A DNA stretch of 17,212 bases from assembly GCA_900751685.1 (NCBI GenBank), contig CAADSR010000011.1, positions 1-17,212 of the forward strand, in the 5' to 3' direction. Below, in pieces: positions 1 through 7,036 of this stretch. The notes beneath the pieces are model-generated. The model had not been told where the DNA came from. It ran no database searches and was given only the letters and a program-made list of their open reading frames with translations. The stretch comes from Clostridia bacterium (lineage in GTDB: Bacteria > Bacillota > Clostridia > UBA1381). Numbering within the stretch: the stretch's first letter is position 1; every line of letters starts with the position of its first letter. A program made the position numbers and the translations under genes.

Positions 1-1207
1 ACCGTTCCTGCCCCTCGCTGGCCAGACGAAAACTCAATGCTTTCCGCGTGGTCTGAATCTCATATCCTTCCCGGCGCATATTTTCGATCAATACAGATAA
101 ATGAAGCTCGCCGCGGCCGGAAACGATAAATGCTTCTGTTGTGTCTGTCTCCTCTACACGGAGGGAAACATTGGAGTCCAGCTCGCGGATCAAACGGTCA
201 CGCAAATGACGGGACGTCACGAATTTACCATCCTGACCTGCAAAAGGGCTGTCGTTTACGCTGAACGTCATAGAAAGCACCGGGTCGTCAATTTTAACGA
301 ATGGCAGCGCTTCGGGCTGGTCCACCGCGCAAAGGGTTTCCCCGATGTTGATATCGGCGATCCCTGAAATGGCAACCACATCTCCAGCGCCGACCTTATC
401 AGTCGGTACCTTTGCAAGCCCTTCAAAGGTATAGAGCTTTGTCGCCTTGCCGCGGGTCACGCTTCCATCCGGATGGCAGATGGACAATGGCATGTTCGTT
501 TCAATGCCGCCCCGCTCGATTTTACCGACTGCAATGCGGCCGGTGTACTCATCATAATCAATGTTGGACACGAGCATTTGAAACGGTGCGTCATCCTGGC
601 AATCCGGACAGGGGATTGCATTGACGATCAGTTCAAACAATTCGGTCAGGTCACTGTTCGGCTGCTCCGGGTTGTATTCTGCGGTCGCCCAGCCGTCACG
701 GCCGGATGCGTAAATGACCGGTGTGTCCAATTGTTCATCCGTCGCTTCCAAATCAATAAACAGCTCCAGTACCTCGTCTACTACCTCATAAGGACGGGCG
801 TTAGGCCGGTCTACTTTGTTCACGACAATAATAGGCTTTAAGTCCAGGGCCAGCGCTTTGGATAATACGAAACGGGTCTGGGGCATACAGCCCTCAAACG
901 CGTCCACTAGCAAAAGCACCCCATCCACCATCTCAAGGCCGCGCTCTACTTCGCCCCCGAAATCTGCATGGCCCGGTGTGTCAATGATATTGATTTTTGT
1001 ATCTTTATAATAAAGAGACGTGTTTTTTGCAAGAATGGTGATCCCGCGCTCCCGCTCTAAGTCGTTGGAATCCATTACGCGTTCGTCCACCTGTTCATTT
1101 TCACGAAACGTGCCGCTTTGTGCAAGCATTGCGTCCACTAAGGTTGTTTTTCCGTGGTCAACGTGGGCAATGATGGCAATGTTTCGTATATTTTCTCTTT
1201 TAATCAT
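1..1207 (-). CDS. typA: Translational GTPase TypA/BipA, C-terminus beyond the window
   Basis: This is a ribosome-associated translation-factor GTPase of the EF-G/LepA group, linked in other bacteria to 50S assembly and to stress or low-temperature growth. Seen here are 402 codons of a family that is usually about 605-615 residues. The P-loop AHVDHGKT is at residues 14-21, followed by the RERGIT switch I segment, DTPGH (G3), NKVDR (G4) and an ASGRDGWA G5 region, then the beta-barrel domain II and the GRGELHLSVLIENMRREGYE segment of the EF-G-like domain. The start ATG (1207-1205) is preceded by AGGAGA with 7 nt spacing. The last residues in view keep the R-x3-x-F-R spacing of the family but lack its usual proline. 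The gene is divergent from argS. The identification is very secure; the C-terminal third cannot be seen. Confidence 0.96.
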   Translation of the reverse strand, partial: MIKRENIRNIAIIAHVDHGKTTLVDAMLAQSGTFRENEQVDERVMDSNDLERERGITILAKNTSLYYKDTKINIIDTPGHADFGGEVERGLEMVDGVLLLVDAFEGCMPQTRFVLSKALALDLKPIIVVNKVDRPNARPYEVVDEVLELFIDLEATDEQLDTPVIYASGRDGWATAEYNPEQPNSDLTELFELIVNAIPCPDCQDDAPFQMLVSNIDYDEYTGRIAVGKIERGGIETNMPLSICHPDGSVTRGKATKLYTFEGLAKVPTDKVGAGDVVAISGIADINIGETLCAVDQPEALPFVKIDDPVLSMTFSVNDSPFAGQDGKFVTSRHLRDRLIRELDSNVSLRVEETDTTEAFIVSGRGELHLSVLIENMRREGYEIQTTRKALSFRLASEGQER

Positions 1208-1243
1208 GAAAAAGTCTCCTATTCTCTTAGTTTAACCCTACAA

Positions 1244-1272
1244 ATTCTATCACAATCTATTTTTCATTACAA
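1244..1272 (-). promoter_or_regulatory. Putative SigA promoter of typA
   Basis: On the minus strand, TTGTAA (1272-1267) and TAGAAT (1249-1244) are separated by exactly 17 nt. They lie about 37 nt upstream of the typA start codon, with an AGGAGA ribosome site between. The -35 matches four of six consensus bases and the -10 five of six. Confidence 0.6.
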
Positions 1273-1351
1273 CATATTTTGCATAAAAAAGTGATATTGT
1301 ATGTATTTTTTGTGTTTCCTACCAATGTTCTGGTGATTTTGACCCCAGACC

Positions 1352-1380
1352 TTGCATAAATGCGGGACAGGTGGTATAAT
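1352..1380 (+). promoter_or_regulatory. SigA promoter of argS with extended -10
   Basis: TTGCAT (1352-1357) and a perfect TATAAT (1375-1380) are separated by 17 nt, and a TGG precedes the -10 box (extended -10). Transcription should start near 1387, giving a leader of about 40 nt. That leader is too short for a T-box riboswitch, and no T-box sequence was seen. Confidence 0.75.
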
Positions 1381-1426
1381 AACAAAACATAGATAAATTT
1401 GGATTTGCCGGAAAGGACGAAGGGAT

Positions 1427-3124
1427 ATGGATTTTAAACAAGAGGTCATCGGCCAGTTGGCAGCATTGACCGGACTGGAGCAGGAAGTAATTGCCGGAGC
1501 GGTGGAAGTGCCGCCTGAACAGAAATTAGGGGATTTGGCTTTTCCCTGCTTTGTATTGGCAAAAACAATGCGCAAAGCGCCGCCGGTGATCGCCCAGGAG
1601 CTGGCAGGAAAATATCCGGCGGGCCAAACAATAGAGCGGGTAGAAGCAGTGGGCGGATACTTAAACTTTTTCTATAACAGGGGCGCTTTTGCACAGGAGA
1701 CCCTTTCTGTCCTGCGCAGCGCCGGGAGTGACTGGGGAAAATCAGAGGCCGGGAAGGGAAAAAAGGTTATTGTGGAATTTTCTTCGCCGAATATCGCGAA
1801 GCCGTTCCATATCGGCCATTTATTTTCTACCGCAGTAGGAAACTCCCTGGCACGGATCTATGACCAGCTCGGATATGACGTGGTCAGGATCAACCATCTG
1901 GGAGACTGGGGAACGCAATTCGGGAAATTGATCTCGGCATACAAACGCTGGGGCGACCGGAGTGTGATTGAAAAAGACCCGATCAATGAGCTTCTTAAAA
2001 TTTATGTTAAATTCCATGAAGAAGCTGAAAAGCATCCGGAGCTGGATGATGAGGCAAGGGAATATTTCCGCCGGCTTGAAGAAGGCGACAAGGAAACGAC
2101 AGAGCTGTGGCAATATTTCAGGGATGTGAGCCTGGTGGAATTTAAACGGGTCTATGAGCTTTTGGGCGTTCACTTTGATTCCTATGCAGGCGAAAGCTTT
2201 TACGGCGATAAGATGCAGGAGGTCGTGGAGCTTTTAGAGCAGAAGGACCTTCTGACAGACAGTGAAGGGGCAAAGGTCGTTGATTTGTCGGAGCTGGACG
2301 TGCCTCCGTGTATTATTCTGAAATCGGATGGGGCAACGATTTATGCTACCCGTGATATCGCGGCTGCCCTATACCGGAAACGGACATACGATTTTGAAAA
2401 GAACATTTATGTAGTAGGCTCCCCCCAGGCGCTTCATTTCAAACAGATCTTTGCCGTCATTGATAAAATGGGCTATGAGTGGGCGAAGGACTGTGTCCAT
2501 GTGGGGTTCGGCCTTGTGAAATTCCCGGATAAGAAATTATCCACACGCAATGGGGATGTGGTGTTCCTGGAGGATGTACTGCAGGAGGCGGTTACGAAAA
2601 CCAGGGAAGTGATTGAAGCCAACAGCCCTGAGCTCAAGAATAAAGAAGAGGTATCAAAAAAAATCGGGATCGGTGCTATTTTGTATACGTTTCTCAAAAA
2701 CAACAGGGAAAAAGATATTGTATTTTCCTGGGATTCCATGCTGGATTTTGACGGCGAATCTGCGCCGTACTGCCAATATGGCTATGCCCGCGGCAAAAGC
2801 ATCTTACGCCGGGCAGAGGTGGATTATCAGGATGCAGATTACAGCAAGCTATGCGGGGATGATGAGTACATGCTGATCAAGCAGCTCGGAGCCTTTGGGG
2901 ATGCAGTCCAAGCGGCGGCGGACAAAAATGAGCCGTTTTATATCAACCGTTATGTGACCAATCTGACCAGGGCGTTTAATAAATTCTATAATTCGAATCC
3001 GATCCTGCGCAGCGATGTGGACGCCGGCACCCAGAAAGCCCGTCTTGCGCTGGTAGAAGCGGCGACGACTGTCATTCGCTCCGCGCTTGGGTTATTAGGG
3101 ATCGAAACAGTGGAGAGCATGTAA
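1427..3124 (+). CDS. argS: Arginyl-tRNA synthetase
   Basis: This class I aminoacyl-tRNA synthetase charges tRNA-Arg with arginine in the cytoplasm. The 565-residue length is normal. An N-terminal Add-1-type domain (about residues 1-90) is followed by the catalytic Rossmann fold with HIGH at 128-131 inside SSPNIAKPFHIGH. The KMSKS-like loop is the ArgRS variant KLSTRNGD near 369-376. A C-terminal DALR anticodon-binding domain begins around the CQYGYARG segment and carries the usual LTRAFNKFYN stretch. The start ATG follows an AAGGA-rich stretch. The gene appears monocistronic, with its own extended -10 promoter upstream and a strong terminator just after the stop codon. No part is missing or frameshifted. 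Confidence 0.97.
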   Translation: MDFKQEVIGQLAALTGLEQEVIAGAVEVPPEQKLGDLAFPCFVLAKTMRKAPPVIAQELAGKYPAGQTIERVEAVGGYLNFFYNRGAFAQETLSVLRSAGSDWGKSEAGKGKKVIVEFSSPNIAKPFHIGHLFSTAVGNSLARIYDQLGYDVVRINHLGDWGTQFGKLISAYKRWGDRSVIEKDPINELLKIYVKFHEEAEKHPELDDEAREYFRRLEEGDKETTELWQYFRDVSLVEFKRVYELLGVHFDSYAGESFYGDKMQEVVELLEQKDLLTDSEGAKVVDLSELDVPPCIILKSDGATIYATRDIAAALYRKRTYDFEKNIYVVGSPQALHFKQIFAVIDKMGYEWAKDCVHVGFGLVKFPDKKLSTRNGDVVFLEDVLQEAVTKTREVIEANSPELKNKEEVSKKIGIGAILYTFLKNNREKDIVFSWDSMLDFDGESAPYCQYGYARGKSILRRAEVDYQDADYSKLCGDDEYMLIKQLGAFGDAVQAAADKNEPFYINRYVTNLTRAFNKFYNSNPILRSDVDAGTQKARLALVEAATTVIRSALGLLGIETVESM

Positions 3125-3144
3125 AAATAACCGGTCTGCAAAAG

Positions 3145-3196
3145 GGCAGCCACAAAGGAAGCGGGTAAAAGCCGCACCTTTGCGGCGGCCTTTTTT
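3145..3196 (+). terminator. Rho-independent terminator of argS
   Basis: A long stem pairs 3145-3158 with 3177-3190 (12 of 14 positions paired). A small inner GCGG/CCGC stem sits in the loop, and TTTTTT follows at 3191-3196. It begins about 20 nt after the argS stop codon. Confidence 0.8.
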
Positions 3197-3225
3197 GGGG
3201 AAATGCTGGATTTTTTGAAAAATAC

Positions 3226-3254
3226 TTGACAAATAAGCGGCATGGGCGTATAAT
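3226..3254 (+). promoter_or_regulatory. Perfect-consensus SigA promoter of asnA
   Basis: TTGACA (3226-3231) and TATAAT (3249-3254) are separated by exactly 17 nt, so both hexamers and the spacer match consensus. The predicted start point is near 3261, about 90 nt before the asnA start codon. So strong a promoter implies that control is exerted downstream, in the leader. Confidence 0.88.
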
Positions 3255-3269
3255 GCAAACAAGTCAACA

Positions 3270-3318
3270 AAGGCGTTGTGCGAGGTTTTTTACCTCCCGC
3301 AGCGCCTTTTTGTTTTTT
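3270..3318 (+). terminator. Terminator-like hairpin in the asnA leader (putative attenuator)
   Basis: Bases 3270-3285 pair with 3293-3308. Of 16 positions, 13 are Watson-Crick, two are G-U and one is a C-C mismatch. The loop is seven nt (TTTTTTA), and a T-rich tail (TTTTT G TTTTTT) runs to 3318. The hairpin begins about 10 nt after the predicted transcription start and ends about 30 nt before the asnA ribosome site, so the gene lies behind a terminator of its own transcript. Only about 10 nt precede the stem, too little for a T-box or a classical antiterminator. Alternatives are a short standalone RNA or a 5' stabilising hairpin. Confidence 0.65.
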
Positions 3319-3350
3319 ATTTAAACTCTTCACTTGAAAGGATGATTATT

Positions 3351-4358
3351 ATGAGTAAAACCATGATCCCTAGTGGATATTGTGTAGATTTAGGGTTATA
3401 TGAGACCCAGGATGCGATCAATTTGATCAAGACGAGGTTCCAGGAGAAGCTTTCGGCGGCTTTAAATTTGAAGCGGGTGACGGCCCCTCTGTTTGTAGAT
3501 TCCTCCACTGGTATGAATGATGACCTAAATGGTGTGGAACGCCCGGTGTCTTTTGATATCCCCGAGCTGGGAGGCACTGCCCAGGTAGTTCATTCCCTGG
3601 CAAAGTGGAAGCGGAGCGCTCTTTATCAATATGGTTTTTCCGCGGGGGAAGGTCTTTATACAGACATGAATGCCATCCGTAGGGATGAGGAGCTGTCCAA
3701 CCTTCATTCGGTCTATGTTGACCAGTGGGATTGGGAAAAGATCATCCTGCCCCAGCAGAGAAACGAGGCTTATTTAAAGGAGACTGTTACGGCGGTTGTA
3801 AATGCGGTCTGTGATACATTAGACGCCGTCAAAGCGGCCTATCCCCAGATTCCAGTTGAGCTTTCCAGAGAGGTTGTGTTCATCACGTCTCAGGAGCTGG
3901 AGGATCTTTATCCAGAGCTTTCCCCCAAACAGCGGGAGAATGCGTTCCTCAAAGAGCACCCTACTGTCTTTCTAATGAAGATCGGCGGTTTGCTGGAATC
4001 TGGCCAAAAGCATGACGGCCGCGCGCCGGACTATGATGACTGGAGCCTCAATGGTGATATTATTTTTTATAACAAGCTTTTGGACTGTGCCTTTGAGCTT
4101 TCTTCCATGGGGATCCGGGTGGATGCAAAGTCTATGGCCTGCCAGCTCAAAAAAGAAAATTGCGAGGAGCGGGCAAAGCTGCCGTTTCATAAAATGGTGC
4201 TGGATGGTACGCTCCCTCTAACCATGGGCGGTGGCATCGGCCAGTCCCGGCTGTGTATGCTGCTTCTGGGGAAGGCCCATATTGGCGAGGTTCAGGTCTC
4301 CCTATGGGATGCGGATACGAAAAAGGCCTGCGCGCAGGCGGGGATAGCCTTGCTGTAA
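3351..4358 (+). CDS. asnA: Aspartate-ammonia ligase (ammonia-dependent asparagine synthetase)
   Basis: AsnA makes asparagine from aspartate, ammonia and ATP, with an adenylated intermediate, on a class II aminoacyl-tRNA-synthetase-like fold. The 335-residue length matches the family. Diagnostic segments are VHSLAKWKRSALYQYG, LYTDMNAIRRDEELSNLHS, VDQWDWEK, the LNGDIIFYN stretch and, near the C-terminus, LTMGGGIGQSRLCMLLL followed by HIGEVQVSLW. The ATG at 3351 was chosen because AAAGGA sits 9 nt upstream and the conserved N-terminus starts there. The reading frame stays open upstream through the leader hairpin to 3276, but that extension has no ribosome site. The gene is alone, between its own promoter/attenuator-like leader and a bidirectional terminator. 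Confidence 0.95.
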   Translation: MSKTMIPSGYCVDLGLYETQDAINLIKTRFQEKLSAALNLKRVTAPLFVDSSTGMNDDLNGVERPVSFDIPELGGTAQVVHSLAKWKRSALYQYGFSAGEGLYTDMNAIRRDEELSNLHSVYVDQWDWEKIILPQQRNEAYLKETVTAVVNAVCDTLDAVKAAYPQIPVELSREVVFITSQELEDLYPELSPKQRENAFLKEHPTVFLMKIGGLLESGQKHDGRAPDYDDWSLNGDIIFYNKLLDCAFELSSMGIRVDAKSMACQLKKENCEERAKLPFHKMVLDGTLPLTMGGGIGQSRLCMLLLGKAHIGEVQVSLWDADTKKACAQAGIALL

Positions 4359-4472
4359 TTCAAAAAATATAGCAAGGAATTTGATGCGAAGGATGGATTT
4401 TGTAAAAAATCTTTCCCCTCAAAGAAGTGTTCCCAGCGGCCAGGTGAACGGATAGGCGTTAAAATGTTTTAT

Positions 4473-4513
4473 AAAAAAAGGCTGTTGTGTTTTTGGCACA
4501 ACAGCCTTTTTTT
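4473..4513. terminator. Bidirectional terminator between asnA and the GH3 lipoprotein gene
   Basis: A perfect 10-bp stem, GGCTGTTGTG (4480-4489) with CACAACAGCC (4497-4506), has a 7-nt loop. It is flanked by a run of seven A on the left and seven T on the right, so it can end transcripts from either side. The GH3 stop codon begins one base after it. The rest of 4359-4472 holds nothing recognisable. Confidence 0.9.
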
Positions 4514-4514
4514 G

Positions 4515-5585
4515 TTATTGCTTCAAATGCGCTTGTTTCCATTCTAAAGTACGCGCGGCAGCGGCATCGAGTGTTTGCATTGGAATCAGCCCCGTTTTCA
4601 CTGCGGATAATACCTGTTCATAAGCCGTGTCAAAGTCAGAAACGATCAGTAGGTCATTTCCAGCCAAGACGGCTTTCACATATGGCTGCTCATAGGCTTC
4701 CAAAGCCTTCATTGCCAGGTCGTCGGTAATTATCAGGCCGGTGAAATGCAGCTCGTTGCGTAAAATGTCATGTACCGGTTTGGATAGGGAGGCGGGCAGG
4801 TCAGCGTCCATGCACGTAACAATGTTGTGGGATACGAGGATAGCGTCGGCGCCAGCTTCAATTCCCGATAAAAAAGGCAGGAAATCAGAGGAAATAAAGG
4901 TTTCGTAAGGCCGCTCATCCACCGCAATTCCAGTGTGGGTGTCGGTGTTAGAGCCGTAGCCGGGGAAATGTTTCAGGCAAGAGGCAATGCCCTTTTCCTT
5001 CATGGTTCGGGTGACCAGGGCAACATACGCGGCCGTTTCAGAGGCCGGCTGGCCAAAGCTGCGCGTATAAATAAAATCTTCCGGCGCGGTAGAAACATCC
5101 GCCACAGGCGCAAGGTTCATATTAACGCCCAGCTCCATCAGAAGGTCTGATTTCTCCAGGGTATCTTTACGGATGGCTTCCATGCCGCCAGCGCGGAACA
5201 GCTGCTGTGGCGAAGGGAATTTTTGCGGCCGGAGATCCGGATTTGAACTGGCACGGACCACGCTTCCGCCCTCTTCATCCACCCCGATTAGCAGGGGGGA
5301 TTTGCTTTTTTTCTGATACCCTTCAACTGTTTGCTGTATTTGGCTTTTTGTTTTTTCTGAAAAGTCCCGCTTGAATAAGACCAGGCCCGCGGGCTGGCGC
5401 TCCAGTACGGAATCTATAAATTGTGGCTCTGGACAGCGCACAAAGAAAAGCTGTCCTACTTTTTCTTCGGTGCTCATCCGGTCTAAAAGCGTACCTTCTG
5501 TTGTTGGCGCAGGGGCACTCGAGGGATGGGAACATCCACAAAGCAGGAAAAGGGTGCATAAGAAAGGTATGGCAAGCTTTTTCAT
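4515..5585 (-). CDS. GH3-family beta-N-acetylhexosaminidase-like lipoprotein (NagZ-type)
   Basis: This is a glycoside hydrolase family 3 protein of 356 residues, exported and lipid-anchored. The signal peptide starts MKKLAIPFL and ends in LLCGC with the lipidated cysteine at 18. The GH3 barrel carries GVDEEGG (101-107), KHFPGYG (205-211), the DTH acid/base dyad (D215, H217) and ITDDLAMKA, with D288 the likely nucleophile. NagZ relatives cleave terminal N-acetylglucosamine from muropeptides or glycans, so a role in wall turnover outside the membrane is inferred; the substrate is not proven. The C-terminal (alpha/beta) sandwich domain of larger GH3 enzymes is absent, as usual for NagZ-type proteins. 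AGGAGG precedes the ATG. The gene is transcribed alone from its own promoter. Confidence 0.88.
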   Translation of the reverse strand: MKKLAIPFLCTLFLLCGCSHPSSAPAPTTEGTLLDRMSTEEKVGQLFFVRCPEPQFIDSVLERQPAGLVLFKRDFSEKTKSQIQQTVEGYQKKSKSPLLIGVDEEGGSVVRASSNPDLRPQKFPSPQQLFRAGGMEAIRKDTLEKSDLLMELGVNMNLAPVADVSTAPEDFIYTRSFGQPASETAAYVALVTRTMKEKGIASCLKHFPGYGSNTDTHTGIAVDERPYETFISSDFLPFLSGIEAGADAILVSHNIVTCMDADLPASLSKPVHDILRNELHFTGLIITDDLAMKALEAYEQPYVKAVLAGNDLLIVSDFDTAYEQVLSAVKTGLIPMQTLDAAAARTLEWKQAHLKQ

Positions 5586-5608
5586 GGCTATCCTCCTGTT
5601 TTCTTTTT

Positions 5609-5637
5609 ATTATAGCAAAAAACGGCAAGGGGTGCAA
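5609..5637 (-). promoter_or_regulatory. SigA promoter of the GH3 lipoprotein gene
   Basis: On the minus strand, TTGCAC (5637-5632) and a perfect TATAAT (5614-5609) are 17 nt apart. They lie just upstream of the AGGAGG ribosome site. A short inverted repeat, AAACAG (5645-5650)/CTGTTT (5654-5659), lies immediately upstream of the -35 box. The rest of the gap, about 5660-5760, shows nothing recognisable. Confidence 0.75.
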
Positions 5638-5763
5638 CTTTTTTAAACAGCGCCTGTTTGCCTTAGCCTGCGCCGAAAGGATCAGAATAATGCATTCTTT
5701 GATCTGTAGGCAGAAAAAAGCCTGTAAAAAGGGATTTCAGTCAAGAATATTTTGGTTTTTATA

Positions 5764-5792
5764 TTGTACTTTAAACAGAATTATTATATAAT
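5764..5792 (+). promoter_or_regulatory. SigA promoter of the seven-gene operon
   Basis: TTGTAC (5764-5769) and TATAAT (5787-5792) are separated by 17 nt in an AT-rich stretch. The predicted start is near 5799, giving a leader of about 70 nt. No comparable gap for another promoter exists until after metG. Confidence 0.7.
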
Positions 5793-5833
5793 ATACACTA
5801 ATGTTTATCAGAAACTGGGAACAAAGAATAGAG

Positions 5834-5851
5834 TGCTGCCCGCAGGCAGCA
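5834..5851 (+). other. Leader hairpin before the DUF362 gene
   Basis: TGCTGCC (5834-5840) and GGCAGCA (5845-5851) form a perfect 7-bp stem with a CGCA tetraloop. It lies about 7 nt before the TGAGGT ribosome site of the first operon gene. No T-run follows, so it is not a terminator. It could affect translation initiation or protect the 5' end; this is inference only. Confidence 0.5.
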
Positions 5852-5868
5852 TGATACTGAGGTAATCA

Positions 5869-7020
5869 ATGGAGAAAAATGTTTCTATCGTGCAGTGCCC
5901 TTCCTATGATAAAGCAGCGGAGGGCGTTCATCAGGCCCTGGAGCTTTTGGGCGGGATCGGACGGTTTGTCCGGCCCGGGGACCTCGTTGTAATAAAACCC
6001 AATATGGTTGCAAAAAAACACCCGAAGGAGGCTGCGACGACGCATCCGGCGGTCGTGCGGGCTGTGATTAGAGAAGTGGAGCAGGCCGGCGGCAGGGTGG
6101 TCATTGCAGAAAGCCCCGGCGGGCCATATCATGCAGGGATCCTCAAAAGCCTGTATACCGGCTGCGGTATGCACGAAGCAGTCCAGGGGACTGGGGCAGA
6201 GCTGAATTTTGACACCGGCTTTGAAGAGGTCCATTTTCCCGAGGGGGAAACGGTTAAAAAATTTCCCGTGATCTCCCCGGTGCTAAAGGCAGATGTGATC
6301 ATCTCCCTGCCAAAATTTAAAACCCATGCCATGACGTCTTATACCGGCGCAGTCAAAAACCTGTTTGGCGTCATTCCGGGTACTTATAAAGCAGAAATGC
6401 ATTTCCGGCTCGGGGAGCGCAGCGCGTTTTGCTCTATGCTGGTGGACCTGCATGAATGTATCAGGCCGCACCTGTCGGTCATGGATGGAATTTGGGGGAT
6501 GGAAGGCAATGGGCCGACAGCGGGGGAAAACCGCAACATCGGCTTGATCCTCGCCAGTGCGAATGCCCATGCCCTGGATCTGGCAGCATGTCACTTGATT
6601 GGCTACCGGCCCGAAGAGGTGGATACGGTGCGCAATGCTATTGACCGTGGCCTGGTCCCCGCGTCCGCAGCAGAGCTTACCGTTTTGGGAGAGTCCCTGA
6701 AGCAGCATGTGATGGACGATTTCAAAAAGCCGGAGAGCCATTTTAATTTACTGCGTGTTGTACCATTGCCAACAGCGGTCAACGCGAAATTGACGGATTG
6801 GCTTTCCAGCCGGCCGGCCATTGACGAGCGGGAATGCGTGGGCTGCGGGGAATGCGCCCGGTGCTGCCCGCCCCAGGCGATCTCAATGGAAGGGGAAAAG
6901 CCCCGCATTCATCCGGAAAAGTGTATCCGCTGTTTTTGCTGCCAGGAGCTTTGCCCGCAAAAAGCAGTTAAAATCCACCGCCCATGGCTCAACCGGGCGA
7001 TGCTTAAGTTTTTTAAATAG
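5869..7020 (+). CDS. DUF362-domain protein with C-terminal 2x[4Fe-4S] ferredoxin domain
   Basis: This 383-residue cytoplasmic protein has an N-terminal DUF362 domain (roughly 1-290) with VVIKPNMVAKKHP, TTHPAVVRAVIREVEQAGG, ISLPKFKTHAMTSYTGAVKN and FGVIPG, all typical of the family. At the C-terminus are two CxxCxxCxxxCP motifs: C323, C326, C329, C333 and C352, C355, C358, C362. These should bind two [4Fe-4S] clusters and make the protein an electron carrier or redox enzyme. The molecular function of DUF362 is not established as far as I know, so none is assigned. The ATG follows TGAGGT with 6 nt spacing. It is the first gene of the operon; its stop codon lies 16 nt before trmL. Confidence 0.9.
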   Translation: MEKNVSIVQCPSYDKAAEGVHQALELLGGIGRFVRPGDLVVIKPNMVAKKHPKEAATTHPAVVRAVIREVEQAGGRVVIAESPGGPYHAGILKSLYTGCGMHEAVQGTGAELNFDTGFEEVHFPEGETVKKFPVISPVLKADVIISLPKFKTHAMTSYTGAVKNLFGVIPGTYKAEMHFRLGERSAFCSMLVDLHECIRPHLSVMDGIWGMEGNGPTAGENRNIGLILASANAHALDLAACHLIGYRPEEVDTVRNAIDRGLVPASAAELTVLGESLKQHVMDDFKKPESHFNLLRVVPLPTAVNAKLTDWLSSRPAIDERECVGCGECARCCPPQAISMEGEKPRIHPEKCIRCFCCQELCPQKAVKIHRPWLNRAMLKFFK

Positions 7021-7036
7021 AAGGGAAGAGGAAAAT

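Noticed and set aside
1..60. Frameshift in typA at the window edge
   Set aside because: The other two frames give no better match to the family, one contains a stop, and the existing frame keeps the R...F-R spacing. Sequence variation is the simpler reading.
3276..3350. N-terminal extension of AsnA by 25 residues from a TTG inside the leader hairpin
   Set aside because: There is no ribosome site before the TTG, the extension is encoded by a terminator stem and T-run, and the family N-terminus with a good AAAGGA site starts at 3351.
5423..5791. 122-residue open frame on the plus strand crossing the GH3 start and the intergenic gap
   Set aside because: It is mostly antisense to the GH3 signal peptide and promoter, with no ribosome site and no family resemblance.
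6283..6741. 152-residue open frame on the minus strand inside the DUF362 gene
   Set aside because: It is antisense to a conserved domain, of low-complexity composition and without start signals. It is best explained as a shadow frame.
6821..7036. Long upstream extension of trmL overlapping the DUF362 gene
   Set aside because: That part is an out-of-frame reading of the ferredoxin domain. The conserved TrmL N-terminus begins at the TTG at 7037, which has its own ribosome site.
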